Shown here: positions 24,219 to 33,245 of the stretch, piece after piece
Position numbering within the stretch: position 1 is the first letter of the stretch
How the letters are laid out: every line of letters begins with the position of its first letter
DNA from: Acidobacteriota bacterium
GTDB taxonomy: Bacteria > Acidobacteriota > Terriglobia > Terriglobales > Acidobacteriaceae
Assembly (NCBI GenBank): GCA_021810625.1
Contig: JAJZIJ010000026.1
Span: 1 to 34,694, forward strand
Direction: 5' to 3'
DNA length: 34,694 nucleotides
Notes under the pieces: generated by a model
What the model was told of the DNA's origin: nothing
Database searches by the model: none
Seen by the model: only the letters and a program-made list of their open reading frames with translations
Program-made: the position numbers and the translations under genes

Positions 24219-25748
24219 ATGAAATCGCAGGACTTGGCCCCATCCGCTACAGGGCCTCCCATGCCAAAGACAAATTTCAAGCACAATACGCTTTACAACC
24301 TGGGCGGCAGCATTTTGTCGATGGCGGTCGCTTTGGTTACTGTGCCGCTTTTCCTGCACAAAATTGGCACCGAACGGTATGGCGTGCTGGCCATCATCTG
24401 GCTTTTTATCGGTTATTTTGGCATCTTCGATTTGGGGCTTTCCCGCGCCACGGCGAACCAGATTGCGAAGCTCAGGGATCAGCAGGAACGTGCCGACGTC
24501 TTTTGGACAGCCATTCTGCTGAACGCAGGCGTTGGGATTTTAGGTGGAGTGGTGCTTTACTTTGCTGGCGGCCTCATCTTCCAGGATGTTTTCAAAATGC
24601 CCGCATCAATGCGTGCCTCTGTAGTTACCATGATGCCGTGGCTTGCCGCGAGCGTTCCGATCGCCACCATTACCGGAGTGCTTACTGGCGTGCTGGAAGG
24701 CTGTGAGCGCTTTCTTCTAGTCAACAGTCTTCAGGTCTTTGGTTCGGCCCTGCTGCAAATCGTCCCTTTGACCGTTGCCTTTTTGCACGGGCCAGAACTT
24801 GGCTGGCTGATTGCAGCGGCCATCCTGACGCGCACGGTAACGACCCTTCCTCTGGTTACGGCTGTGTTGAAAACGCTTCCGATAGGTCGGCCACGCCTGC
24901 CAAGCAAGCGTTGGACGCAGGTACTCTTTGGCTATGGTGCCTGGATCACGCTATCAAATTTAATCGTTCCGTTTTTTGGCTCACTGGACAAATTCATGAT
25001 TGGCGGCATATCCGGCCTGTCCTCGGTAACGTATTATGCCGTACCAGAACAGTTGGCTCGTCGGGTATCTGTATTCCCCGGCGCTCTGGCTCGGACGTTG
25101 TTTCCCCGACTTTCCGCTGGGCATGAGTTGGGCGCAAAAGCAACGGCCACACGGTCTCTGACGGCCTTGATCGCCATTCTGACGCCAATCACCGTGTTGA
25201 TGATACTGGCCATGCGTCCCTTTCTGTCTCTGTGGATTGGTCTGCACTTCGCAGCGTTGGCTGGTCCGGTGGGTCTGGTGGTCTCCGCTTCCGTCTGGAT
25301 CAATGGCTTGGCCTTTGTGCCATACGCACTCTTGGAGGCGCGTGGCCGTCCCGACCTGACGGCAAAGTTCCATATTATCGAAATTTTCCCGCACATTGCG
25401 CTGCTGTGGTTTTGCCTGCACCAATTTGGTTTGATCGGCGGAGCATGGGCGCTCGTCTTTGTCAGTTCGCTGGATGCTGCATTGCTTTTTTGGAAGAGCG
25501 ACCTTCGCATCCATGCCCTCCGGTCTTTCTGGCAGGGGCTTGGGTGGGTCGTGCTGGCCCTGGCATTGGGATTTGTTTGCCCTGCTCTGCACACATGGTT
25601 TTATGTTCTGGCGATTGCGGCCCTGATTGGCACCACGATTTGGGGACTGCGTACGTCCGACGATGTCGCCGCACTCCTCCGTGCAGCATTGCGAAGACTG
25701 CATGGATGGACTGCGGCAGTTATCATGAAAGTACAGAGGAGCGCATGA
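24219..25748 (+). CDS. Oligosaccharide flippase, Wzx-like (MATE/MOP superfamily)
   Basis: The 509-residue inner-membrane protein has about 14 hydrophobic helices of the MOP superfamily, and it begins FKHNTLYNLGGSILSMAVAL, the typical first-helix pattern. It would flip polyprenyl-linked repeat units to the periplasm for polymerisation. IGTERYGVLAIIWLFIGYFG, LGLSRATANQIAKL and SLDKFMIGGISGLSSVTYYA match family landmarks. The start ATG 24219 has AGGA 5 bases upstream. Other in-frame ATGs at 24201 and 24261 are possible. It overlaps the next gene by an ATGA. The gene is divergent from the GT4 gene, with a 92-base gap that must hold promoters for both. Confidence 0.92.
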   Translation: MKSQDLAPSATGPPMPKTNFKHNTLYNLGGSILSMAVALVTVPLFLHKIGTERYGVLAIIWLFIGYFGIFDLGLSRATANQIAKLRDQQERADVFWTAILLNAGVGILGGVVLYFAGGLIFQDVFKMPASMRASVVTMMPWLAASVPIATITGVLTGVLEGCERFLLVNSLQVFGSALLQIVPLTVAFLHGPELGWLIAAAILTRTVTTLPLVTAVLKTLPIGRPRLPSKRWTQVLFGYGAWITLSNLIVPFFGSLDKFMIGGISGLSSVTYYAVPEQLARRVSVFPGALARTLFPRLSAGHELGAKATATRSLTALIAILTPITVLMILAMRPFLSLWIGLHFAALAGPVGLVVSASVWINGLAFVPYALLEARGRPDLTAKFHIIEIFPHIALLWFCLHQFGLIGGAWALVFVSSLDAALLFWKSDLRIHALRSFWQGLGWVVLALALGFVCPALHTWFYVLAIAALIGTTIWGLRTSDDVAALLRAALRRLHGWTAAVIMKVQRSA

Positions 25749-26623
25749 AGATTGGCATTGTCACGGTCACATATAACAGTCGCAGCGTGCTGGAGGACTT
25801 CTTTGCCTCGCTGGGGAAGCAGACCTACACCAACCATGCGCTGTACGTTGTCGATAGCGGCTCGACCGATGACACTGCCGCCTATGTCCAGGCCCATTTG
25901 CCGGAGCGCTGTACTTTCTTACAGAATGCTGAAAACATCGGGTTTGCTGCTGGGACAAATCAAGGCATCCGCGCCGCCTTTCAAGACGGATGCACGGCCA
26001 TCCTCGCCCTGAATAACGATGTTGTCTTTGGGCCAGAGTTGCTGGAGCGGCTGGCAAACGCGCTCGACCAATACCATTGCGACATGACGACCCCCATGAT
26101 GTATTACCATGAGCCAAAGGATCGCATCTGGGCAGCCGGGGGCAAACTGCAACCGTGGCTGGCCTATCGCAACAAGCACCGCGGCGAGGGGGAGACGGAT
26201 CACGGGCAATATAATGTCGCCTGCCGGGTCACCTTTGCCCCGCTGTGCTGCGTCCTGATTCGCAAGGAGGTACTTGACCGCGTGGGCCTGCTGGATGAGC
26301 GCTACTTTACCTATACCGAGGACGTAGATTTCATGTACCGCTGCCTGAAGCAAGGATTGTCGCTCTGGTATGTGCCGGAGGCAAAGCTCTGGCACAAGGT
26401 CAGCTCCCTGACCGGGAACATGTCCGACTTTATGGTGCGCTACTGCACCCGCAATCGAATGTATTTTATGAGGAAGAATCTACCGGTCTTGCAAGCGTGG
26501 TTCTGGTACATGGCATATCAGGCACACTATATGTTGGACGTAATCTTGCAGAAAAGTTCCAGGTGTAGGTGGAAGCTTCGCAGTATATCGGCGATTGAAG
26601 GATGGAACATGCACATAATCTAG
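25745..26623 (+). CDS. GT2-family glycosyltransferase (rhamnosyltransferase-like)
   Basis: The 292-residue GT-A-fold transferase starts KIGIVTVTYNS. It has the nucleotide-binding DSGSTDDT, then NIGFAAGTNQGI, LNNDVVF with the DXD-like metal site, and ERYFTYTEDVDF with the catalytic acidic ED. These features group it with dTDP-rhamnose-type and related inverting GT2 enzymes, but the sugar is not determined. The start ATG forms ATGA with the flippase stop and follows AGAGGAG. The C-terminal 35 residues are basic and less conserved, and the last 22 bases are shared with the next gene if that gene starts at 26602. Confidence 0.92.
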   Translation: MKIGIVTVTYNSRSVLEDFFASLGKQTYTNHALYVVDSGSTDDTAAYVQAHLPERCTFLQNAENIGFAAGTNQGIRAAFQDGCTAILALNNDVVFGPELLERLANALDQYHCDMTTPMMYYHEPKDRIWAAGGKLQPWLAYRNKHRGEGETDHGQYNVACRVTFAPLCCVLIRKEVLDRVGLLDERYFTYTEDVDFMYRCLKQGLSLWYVPEAKLWHKVSSLTGNMSDFMVRYCTRNRMYFMRKNLPVLQAWFWYMAYQAHYMLDVILQKSSRCRWKLRSISAIEGWNMHII

Positions 26624-27972
26624 TCTATAGAGTTGCATATAGCTTATTACATTTCGTCACACCTATGCCAAAACTTGTTTCAGTGACCCATCTATCACGC
26701 GCAACTATAAGACATGGAGAATCACCCAAGAGGAAGAGGTGGGATTCCTTTCTGGGAATGATTTTTGCATTATCTGGCGCATTGTTTGCAACTGCACTAT
26801 TCAATTTTGGTAATTCGGGGATACCGATTTTCTATCTAATCCTGCTACTTCCTTTTATTGCAGTGATATTTTCAAACTTGCGTCCATTACGTATCTTATT
26901 AAATAAATCTGACATGCGTAACTTTTGGGTAATTGCAAATGTCTGCATCTGTATGCTTGCAGTTACATTTTTGCATGTTCTCTTTGATGTGCAACCTGCT
27001 GGATTTGAATTAACTCACGCGGCGATGCGGATTAGCTTTTTAGGATACGCTGCCTGCTGCTTATATTTTATGGAAGGCAATATCCTTATTAGTTGTATGT
27101 ACTGGCTGCGAAGAATATTGACTGGCGTAGCACTCTATGGGATATATCAGCTGCCTGCAAAATTTCTAAACCTCCCACTCTTCCTAGATTGGCTCCGAAA
27201 CAACCGTTCATATGACGTTTATGGCTTCGATACATCTGGCTGGGTGAGCTTAGTTCGTGCCACTTCGATCTATCCAGAGCCATCTCTATGCACGGTGCCA
27301 GTTCTGGTACTAATTCTTTTAACGGCATATCTTCCGGCACCGCGATACTCCAAGGTTTTTGTGTGGATTGTCGTCGTACTATTTTCCATTCTTACCTTCT
27401 CGCGCACCATCTGGCTTGCGATCGCATCCTTGGTTATTGCAGGCATCTTATCGCGTAGCGAGACATTTTGTAGAAAATTCCAGCGGCATAAGCTATTTTT
27501 TGCTATTCTCCTTTTATTTTTAATCGTAGCTATACCGATATGGGCATTTCTTGGAAGTAACTACAAGGCGGATTTATCTCGCCAGGAACGCGCTGGAAGC
27601 GTAGTTATTGGGATTCAATTGGTGCAACAGCGCCCCTTTCTTGGATATGGATGGAACTCCTATGAAACGCTGATGGATGCGTATCAAATAAATATGGAGG
27701 ATGTTAGTCCAAACGTTTCATTTCGTACTATTCACAATATGTTTGTAAGCTATGCAGAACAAGCTGGAATTGTAGGATTACTCTATTGCATTTTCCCGTT
27801 CATGCTTATCATCTTCGCCTCAGAAGCGCCTGTAGGCTTGAGGCTCGCAAGCATTTCATCCCTGCTTGCTGCATCTGAATTGGGTGGAGATGTGGCGTAT
27901 ACATCTCTTTTTTGGCTTTGGACGGCCATCGTTATCAATTGGAATAAAGGAAATCTACTGAGAAAGCGTTAG
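26602..27972 (+). CDS. O-antigen polymerase/ligase-type membrane protein (Wzy/WaaL-like)
   Basis: The 456-residue protein has about ten to twelve hydrophobic helices and a large periplasmic loop. That loop holds SIYPEPSLCTVP and later RQERAGSVVIGIQLVQQRPF followed by LGYGWNSYE, a pattern seen in O-antigen ligases and polymerases. Polymerisation of repeat units or ligation to lipid A-core is the likely role, and the sequence alone does not decide between them. The gene is clearly more AT-rich than its neighbours. Starts at 26602, 26665 or 26758 are all possible and none has a good ribosome-binding site. The 3' end overlaps the convergent GT4 gene by 18 bases. Confidence 0.82.
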   Translation: MEHAHNLVYRVAYSLLHFVTPMPKLVSVTHLSRATIRHGESPKRKRWDSFLGMIFALSGALFATALFNFGNSGIPIFYLILLLPFIAVIFSNLRPLRILLNKSDMRNFWVIANVCICMLAVTFLHVLFDVQPAGFELTHAAMRISFLGYAACCLYFMEGNILISCMYWLRRILTGVALYGIYQLPAKFLNLPLFLDWLRNNRSYDVYGFDTSGWVSLVRATSIYPEPSLCTVPVLVLILLTAYLPAPRYSKVFVWIVVVLFSILTFSRTIWLAIASLVIAGILSRSETFCRKFQRHKLFFAILLLFLIVAIPIWAFLGSNYKADLSRQERAGSVVIGIQLVQQRPFLGYGWNSYETLMDAYQINMEDVSPNVSFRTIHNMFVSYAEQAGIVGLLYCIFPFMLIIFASEAPVGLRLASISSLLAASELGGDVAYTSLFWLWTAIVINWNKGNLLRKR

Positions 27973-29115
27973 GCTGCGCACAGTGTACATGGTTTTATAG
28001 GCATGGTATGTTAGCTCGGCAGTCTTTTCCCAGCGAAATGCTTTTGCCTGCTGTTTTCCAGCAACTATCAAAGAATCCCTATACTTCCGATTCTCAACGA
28101 CAGTTTCAATGGCTTTTGCAAGTTCTTCTAGAGAGAATGGGTCTATAAGGGCTGCCCCAGGACCAGCTACTTCTGGAAGCGAACTGACGTTGCTTGTTAC
28201 AACTGGTACGCCTGCTGCCATTCCTTCGAGTACAGGTAGGCCAAACCCTTCGTACAGAGAGGGATAAGCCATAAGATCGCAGCCTGCGATGAGGGGCAGT
28301 TTGTCTTCTGATGCAATGTAACCAAGGCGGAGTATTCTATGCTTCAATGGGGATTGCTCAATAGCATCCAGCGTGGGCTTGTAGTTCCAGCCAAGCCCCC
28401 CGGCGATGACCAAGGCGTGTTGCGGATACTTATTCCCAATTAATTCAAAAGCCTGTATGAGGCGGAGCACATTTTTTCGTGGCTCCAAAGTTCCCAGGTA
28501 GAGAATGTAAGGGACTTTAACTTTCAGGCGCGAAAGCGTGTCTTTCTTGCTTTGCTGTGGCACGACAGCAAAGCATGCCTCTTCTACGCCCAGCGGTGTC
28601 ACAGCACGCAAATTACTCTCTGGGCCAAACATTCTCTCAGCATCTTTCCGCGTCGATTCGGAAACAAATAATACCCCTTCTGCGTACCGCAGTGCCATCT
28701 TGATGAAGAATGGCATGACAACCCGCTTACTACGGGTGTGCATCTGCGGACAAAGAAAGAAAGTCATGTCGTGTATGGTTACGATCCTGGAGCAGGGACA
28801 GAATAGGGGAAAGGTGTAGTGCAAGGAATGTACGATGTCAATATGGTTCTGTAGTAAGACCCAAGGTAAAATACATTGTTCATAGAGAGCAAGTGCTATT
28901 CGATTGCGAAAAAAACGCGAGGGGACATGCAGTGGGCGTATTTGCGCGTGCTTGGAAATCCACATTCGCAGCGATTGATCGTCATCCTGAATGAGTAGAA
29001 ACAGGGTGTCTTCAGGACGCAAAATGACCGCGATTTCTTTGATTAGATTTTCTGCATATATTCCAACGCCGGTTCGCGCAAGCGGGATTTGAGTAGTATC
29101 AATGAGTATCCGCAT
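27955..29115 (-). CDS. GT4-type glycosyltransferase (mannosyltransferase-like)
   Basis: The 386-residue GT-B-fold enzyme starts MRILIDTTQIPLARTGVGIY, typical of GDP-mannose or UDP-sugar-using GT4 enzymes. IVTIHDMTFF, LFVSESTRKDA, YILYLGTLEPRKNVLRLI and the EX7E region PSLYEGFGLPVLEGMAAGVP follow in order. The last feature is decisive for the family. Its base composition is AT-rich like the adjacent polymerase. It is encoded opposite to the flanking genes and its 3' end overlaps the polymerase by 18 bases. The sugar donor is unknown. Confidence 0.93.
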   Translation of the reverse strand: MRILIDTTQIPLARTGVGIYAENLIKEIAVILRPEDTLFLLIQDDDQSLRMWISKHAQIRPLHVPSRFFRNRIALALYEQCILPWVLLQNHIDIVHSLHYTFPLFCPCSRIVTIHDMTFFLCPQMHTRSKRVVMPFFIKMALRYAEGVLFVSESTRKDAERMFGPESNLRAVTPLGVEEACFAVVPQQSKKDTLSRLKVKVPYILYLGTLEPRKNVLRLIQAFELIGNKYPQHALVIAGGLGWNYKPTLDAIEQSPLKHRILRLGYIASEDKLPLIAGCDLMAYPSLYEGFGLPVLEGMAAGVPVVTSNVSSLPEVAGPGAALIDPFSLEELAKAIETVVENRKYRDSLIVAGKQQAKAFRWEKTAELTYHAYKTMYTVRSLTLSQ

Positions 29116-29134
29116 TGGCCATTTCCTCAGTTAG

Positions 29135-29140
29135 TATAAT
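29135..29140 (+). promoter_or_regulatory. -10 element in the divergent gap before the second GT2 gene
   Basis: TATAAT occurs perfectly at 29135-29140, preceded by TTAG. It lies 40 bases before the preferred TTG start at 29180 on the plus strand, between two divergent glycosyltransferase genes. A -35 candidate at normal spacing is weak. Confidence 0.45.
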
Positions 29141-29166
29141 ACATGCTGGCAGATATTGAGGTGTAC

Positions 29167-29172
29167 GGAGGT
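29167..29172 (+). promoter_or_regulatory. Ribosome-binding site that fixes a TTG start
   Basis: GGAGGT, a near-perfect Shine-Dalgarno sequence, sits 7 bases before TTG at 29180. It selects this TTG over an earlier in-frame TTG at 29156 that has none. Confidence 0.65.
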
Positions 29173-29179
29173 AGGACGA

Positions 29180-30019
29180 TTGCGGGCTATAACGGTAAGT
29201 ATCGTGATCTACAACAACAAGCTGAGCGAAATTCATGGCTTGTTGGCTCGGCTACAGCAAGATGCCTGCATTGAGCGCTGGGTGGTGGTGGACAATGGGA
29301 GTTCTGACGCAATTCTGGATGCCGTACAGGAGATGGGCGGTCTCTATGTTCGATCAGGAGAGAATCTTGGCTTTGGTCGCGGGCACAATCTGGCGTTGAA
29401 GCACCTTGTCGGAGTCGATGCGCCGTATCACTTGATCCTGAATCCAGACATTGAGTTCGGGGCCGATACGCTGGGACGATTAGCGGGCATGATGGATGCG
29501 GCCCCGGAGGTCGGGTTGGTGATGCCCAAGGTTGTATATCCAGACGGCGGCGTTCAATACCTGTGCAAGCTGCTGCCTGCGCCGATGGATTTGGTGTTGC
29601 GCCGATTCGCTCCGCTCATTATCAAGCGCTTGGCGCAAGAACGCATTGCGGCCTTTGAACTGCGGAACTTTGATTACGCCGCGCCCGCGCATATTCCCTA
29701 TTTGTCGGGATGTTTTATGTTTGCGCGACGCTCGGTGCTAGAAGCCGTGGGCGGCTTTGACGAACGGTTCTTTTTGTATATGGAGGATTTAGATCTTTGT
29801 CGGCGGATAGCCGCCAAGTCGAAACTTCTATACTGGCCAGAGGTGGCTGTCACCCATGTACATCAAAAAGCTTCGTATAAGAGTTTTCGCATCTTACGCT
29901 TGCATCTTGTGGCGGCCATCACCTACTTTAACAAGTGGGGATGGTTCTTCGACGCGCAGCGGAAAGATGCCAATCGCGCAACCATTGCGCACCTTCGCGC
30001 AAAAGGATACAACGTATAA
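29180..30019 (+). CDS. GT2-family glycosyltransferase (rhamnosyltransferase-like)
   Basis: The 279-residue GT-A-fold enzyme begins RAITVSIVIYNNK and carries VVDNGSSDAILD, ENLGFGRGHNLALKH, LILNPDIEF with the metal site, SGCFMFARRSVLEAVGGFDE and RFFLYMEDLDLCRR with the acidic catalytic pair. This is the WsaF/RfbF-like layout of GT2 rhamnosyl or related transferases. The synthesis genes for dTDP-rhamnose at the right end support that guess without proving it. The start codon is TTG at 29180, behind GGAGGT. The stop is 41 bases before gmhA. Base composition returns to the GC-rich norm here. Confidence 0.92.
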   Translation: MRAITVSIVIYNNKLSEIHGLLARLQQDACIERWVVVDNGSSDAILDAVQEMGGLYVRSGENLGFGRGHNLALKHLVGVDAPYHLILNPDIEFGADTLGRLAGMMDAAPEVGLVMPKVVYPDGGVQYLCKLLPAPMDLVLRRFAPLIIKRLAQERIAAFELRNFDYAAPAHIPYLSGCFMFARRSVLEAVGGFDERFFLYMEDLDLCRRIAAKSKLLYWPEVAVTHVHQKASYKSFRILRLHLVAAITYFNKWGWFFDAQRKDANRATIAHLRAKGYNV

Positions 30020-30060
30020 TCAACGAACATAGGCGTGGGAGTGCAGATGTGGAGAGTGTC

Positions 30061-30681
30061 ATGGACAACCTTGTGCGGGAGCAGTTAGGCGATATGCTGG
30101 CGGTGCTTCGGGCCGTGGAAGCGGACGCAGTGTTACATGCCACGTTGGTTGATGCGGCGGAAGCGACGGCGCGCGCCTTGAAGTCTGGACGCAAGCTGAT
30201 GGTTGCGGGGAATGGCGGCAGTGCGGCGGATGCACAACATCTGGTGGCGGAGTTTGTTAGCCGATTGTGCGAGGATCGCCCCGCCATGCGCGCTGTGGCG
30301 CTGACGACGGACTCCTCCATCCTGACGGCGATTGGGAATGATTACAGCTACGAGCGCGTCTTTGAACGGCAGATTGAAGCGCTGGGGCAGGCCGGAGATG
30401 TGTTCATGGGAATTTCGACCTCCGGCAACTCGCCCAACGTGCTGCGCGCACTGGAGCTGAGCCGGGGGCTGGGTATCACGACCATCGGCCTAAGTGGGAG
30501 GACAGGTGGCAAGATGCCGCCGCTATGCGATTACTGCATCCGAATTCCCTCCGATGTGACAATGCACATTCAGGAGGCGCATCTGGCGCTGGAACACATC
30601 TTCTGCATGATTGCGGAACGCAGCTACTTTGGGCCGGAGCAGTTTGCGGCAACCAAGGCAGCCGACGCGCGCGCCCGGTAG
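30061..30681 (+). CDS. gmhA: Sedoheptulose 7-phosphate isomerase
   Basis: The 206-residue SIS-fold enzyme converts D-sedoheptulose 7-phosphate to D-glycero-D-manno-heptose 7-phosphate, the first step of ADP-heptose synthesis for LPS core or glycans. Motifs present are MVAGNGGSAADAQHLVAEF, ALTTDSSILTAIGNDYSYE, GISTSGNSPNVLRAL and the C-terminal HIQEAHLALEHIFCMI metal-site helix. Length and all landmark residues are normal. The ATG at 30061 has GGAG 7 bases upstream, and a longer frame from 29935 runs inside the preceding GT2 gene. The next heptose gene, hldE, follows after 77 bases. Confidence 0.95.
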   Translation: MDNLVREQLGDMLAVLRAVEADAVLHATLVDAAEATARALKSGRKLMVAGNGGSAADAQHLVAEFVSRLCEDRPAMRAVALTTDSSILTAIGNDYSYERVFERQIEALGQAGDVFMGISTSGNSPNVLRALELSRGLGITTIGLSGRTGGKMPPLCDYCIRIPSDVTMHIQEAHLALEHIFCMIAERSYFGPEQFAATKAADARAR

Positions 30682-30758
30682 CGCGCATTTTTTCAAATTG
30701 CTCCATCGCCAAAGCTACACCATGCAAGCTCAAGAGCGCTATTGTGTAATCTAGGAAG

Positions 30759-32264
30759 ATGATGATGTTCTCAGATACCGCAGCCATTCGCACAGGGATT
30801 ACCGAAGGCTTTCAGCGGCAAACCATTTTGGTTGTCGGCGATCTTATGCTGGATCAATACGTATGGGGCAAAGTCGAGCGCATCTCTCCAGAAGCTCCCG
30901 TTCCCGTCATTAAGCTTGAAAATGAGACGCTCGCAGCAGGAGGCGCTGCCAATGTGGCGCGGAATCTGGCAGCTCTTGGCGCTTCGTCGATTGTTATTGG
31001 CATGATCGGCAACGACGATGACGGAAGTAAACTTGTCGCGCAGCTTGAAAGTAGTTTGATCCACTCCCAACATGCTGTTCGTACTCTTCGCCGCACAACA
31101 GTAAAGACGAGGATCGTTGGCGGCCATCAACATATCGCGCGCATCGATTCCGAGGATAACTCGACAATCAGCGAATTAGAGGAAGATGCTTTAATCGCCT
31201 CGATACGACAGGCGATGGAAGAGCATGCTTGCGGGGCTGTCGTTATTTCCGACTACGGTAAAGGCGTGGTTAGTGAGAGGGTAAGTCAGCATGTGATTAC
31301 CGAGGCGCGACGAACAAACATTCCCGTCTTTGTAGATCCAAAAGGATGGGACTACAAAAAATATCGCAACGCAACAACACTCTGCCCCAACCGCTCTGAA
31401 TTGCTCCAAGCGACAGGAGGAAACTCCAGAAACCTGGAAGAGTTACTGGGCAAAGGGACACATCTAATCGGCCAGCTTCATTTGAAGTTTTTGATGGTAA
31501 CGCTGAGCGAGCTTGGCATTGCGCTTATTGACGAAAATTTGGAAGTCTTTCCTGCGCAAACACGCGAAGTTTTCGATGTCTCTGGCGCAGGCGATACCGT
31601 CATTGCAACGCTGGCGGTCGCCGTTGCGTCGGGACTCAATACGCGCGATGCTGTCATTCTTGCCAATGTGGCGGCTGGAGTCGTAGTGGGAAAGATTGGC
31701 ACGGTTCCCATCACGGCCAGCGATCTGGCGCGGGAAATCGAATGGATAGAAAGCAGGCATACTTCAGAAAATCGCGTATATCGTCGATCCGATTTGGTGG
31801 ATGTTGTTTTGCAATGGAAGAAACGCGGCGAAAGAATTGTCTTTACAAATGGATGCTTTGATCTACTCCATGTCGGCCATATTCGGTTGCTGCAGGAAGC
31901 AAAATCTATTGGCACAAAATTGATTGTTGCCATCAACTCAGACGCATCGGTACAGCGATTGAAAGGGCCGAAACGTCCAATCGTGAAGGAACGAGACAGG
32001 GCAGAAATACTATCGCACCTTTCTTCTGTGGATGCAGTTGTTATCTTTGACGAAGATACGCCGCTGGAAGTAATTCAATCTGTCCGCCCACAAATTCTGG
32101 TCAAAGGATCGGACTACAGCGAGTCCACAGTTGTTGGGGCCGAAGAGGTCAAGAGTTGGGGTGGTCGAGTGCAACTGATTCCACTGGTAGATGGATTTAG
32201 CACGACCAGAACGGTACAAAAAATCAGCCATGCTTCGGCAGGTTCTGAAAACGCGAAGGAGTAA
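30759..32264 (+). CDS. hldE: Bifunctional heptose 7-phosphate kinase / heptose 1-phosphate adenylyltransferase
   Basis: The 501-residue fusion performs two steps of ADP-heptose synthesis. The N-terminal ribokinase-type domain (about 1-330) has VVGDLMLDQYVWG, ERISPEAPVPV, GGAANVARNLAALG and the catalytic DVSGAGDT. The C-terminal cytidylyltransferase-fold domain (about 350-500) has FTNGCFDLLHVGHIRLL with the HxGH motif and LVKGSDY. Length matches the E. coli fused form. Three ATGs in a row lie at 30759, 30762 and 30765 behind AGGA at 30753-30756, and the second or third gives better spacing. The stop is 2 bases before hldD, so the two genes are surely cotranscribed. Confidence 0.96.
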   Translation: MMMFSDTAAIRTGITEGFQRQTILVVGDLMLDQYVWGKVERISPEAPVPVIKLENETLAAGGAANVARNLAALGASSIVIGMIGNDDDGSKLVAQLESSLIHSQHAVRTLRRTTVKTRIVGGHQHIARIDSEDNSTISELEEDALIASIRQAMEEHACGAVVISDYGKGVVSERVSQHVITEARRTNIPVFVDPKGWDYKKYRNATTLCPNRSELLQATGGNSRNLEELLGKGTHLIGQLHLKFLMVTLSELGIALIDENLEVFPAQTREVFDVSGAGDTVIATLAVAVASGLNTRDAVILANVAAGVVVGKIGTVPITASDLAREIEWIESRHTSENRVYRRSDLVDVVLQWKKRGERIVFTNGCFDLLHVGHIRLLQEAKSIGTKLIVAINSDASVQRLKGPKRPIVKERDRAEILSHLSSVDAVVIFDEDTPLEVIQSVRPQILVKGSDYSESTVVGAEEVKSWGGRVQLIPLVDGFSTTRTVQKISHASAGSENAKE

Positions 32265-32266
32265 GT

Positions 32267-33226
32267 ATGTGGATTGTTACAGGCGGCTGCGGATTTATAG
32301 GTAGCAGCATCGTGGCAGGGCTGAATCAGCAGGGCATCACCGACATTATGGTTGTTGATGATCTAAAGAATGGACAGAAATTTCTGAACCTTCAGGATTG
32401 TAAGATTGCGGACTATCTCGATAAAGATAGTTTTCGCGCAAGGATCGCTGCGGGCCAATCGTTTGGGCCGGCTGGGTCAGTCAGCGCCATTCTGCATCAA
32501 GGAGCATGTTCCGACACGATGGAGTATGACGGAACTTTTATGATGGAGAATAATTATGAGTACTCCAAAGATGTACTCCAGTTCTCTCAGACCATCCAGG
32601 CTCCGCTCATTTACGCTTCGACCGCTGCTACTTATGGCGCAAGCACAAAATTTTGCGAGCAGGAAGAGAACGAGCATCCATTGAATGTGTATGGCTGGTC
32701 GAAATTGATGTTTGATCGCTATGTGCGCTCTCACATGGATTCTTTTACATCGACCGTCATTGGTCTTCGTTACTTCAATGTCTATGGTTCTCGCGAGGGG
32801 TTCAAGGGGCGGATGGCCTCCGTGATCCATCAGTTTTTGCAGCAGTGCCAGCGCGAGGGGAAAATTCGCATGTTCGAGGGATCAGGGAAATATACTGCGG
32901 GCGAGCAGCGCCGGGACTTTGTGTATGTCGGCGATCTGGTGAATCTCAATCTATTTTTCGCGCAGGGAAAATCTCCCAGCGGTGTGTACAACGCTGGGAC
33001 GGGAAAGAGTCGATCCTTCAATGACGTTGGGCGCGCGGTGATCTCCGCGCTGGGGCAAGGCTCGATTGAGTACATTCCATTCCCCGAAGGTCTCAAGGAG
33101 AAGTATCAGAATTTTACAGAGGCTGATCTTACAAAGCTGAGAGCGGCGGGATATAAGGCATCCTTTACCGAATTAGAGTCGGGCGTGTTACAGGTCGCAC
33201 AGGAGATCAAGAAGCGATCCCTGTAA
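32267..33226 (+). CDS. hldD: ADP-L-glycero-D-manno-heptose 6-epimerase
   Basis: The 319-residue short-chain dehydrogenase-fold enzyme makes the final ADP-L-glycero-beta-D-manno-heptose. It starts MWIVTGGCGFIGSSI, the NADP-binding Gly motif, and has LHQGACSDTMEYDG, ASTAATYGAS and NVYGWSKLMFDRYV with the catalytic YxxxK. GLRYFNVYG and RRDFVYVGD follow. The HQGACS and EHPLN segments are specific to HldD rather than GalE. It is 2 bases behind hldE. Its stop is 19 bases from the convergent rfbD gene, with no terminator hairpin seen in the gap. Confidence 0.96.
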   Translation: MWIVTGGCGFIGSSIVAGLNQQGITDIMVVDDLKNGQKFLNLQDCKIADYLDKDSFRARIAAGQSFGPAGSVSAILHQGACSDTMEYDGTFMMENNYEYSKDVLQFSQTIQAPLIYASTAATYGASTKFCEQEENEHPLNVYGWSKLMFDRYVRSHMDSFTSTVIGLRYFNVYGSREGFKGRMASVIHQFLQQCQREGKIRMFEGSGKYTAGEQRRDFVYVGDLVNLNLFFAQGKSPSGVYNAGTGKSRSFNDVGRAVISALGQGSIEYIPFPEGLKEKYQNFTEADLTKLRAAGYKASFTELESGVLQVAQEIKKRSL

Positions 33227-33245
33227 CAATTTCTATTTACTCGAC

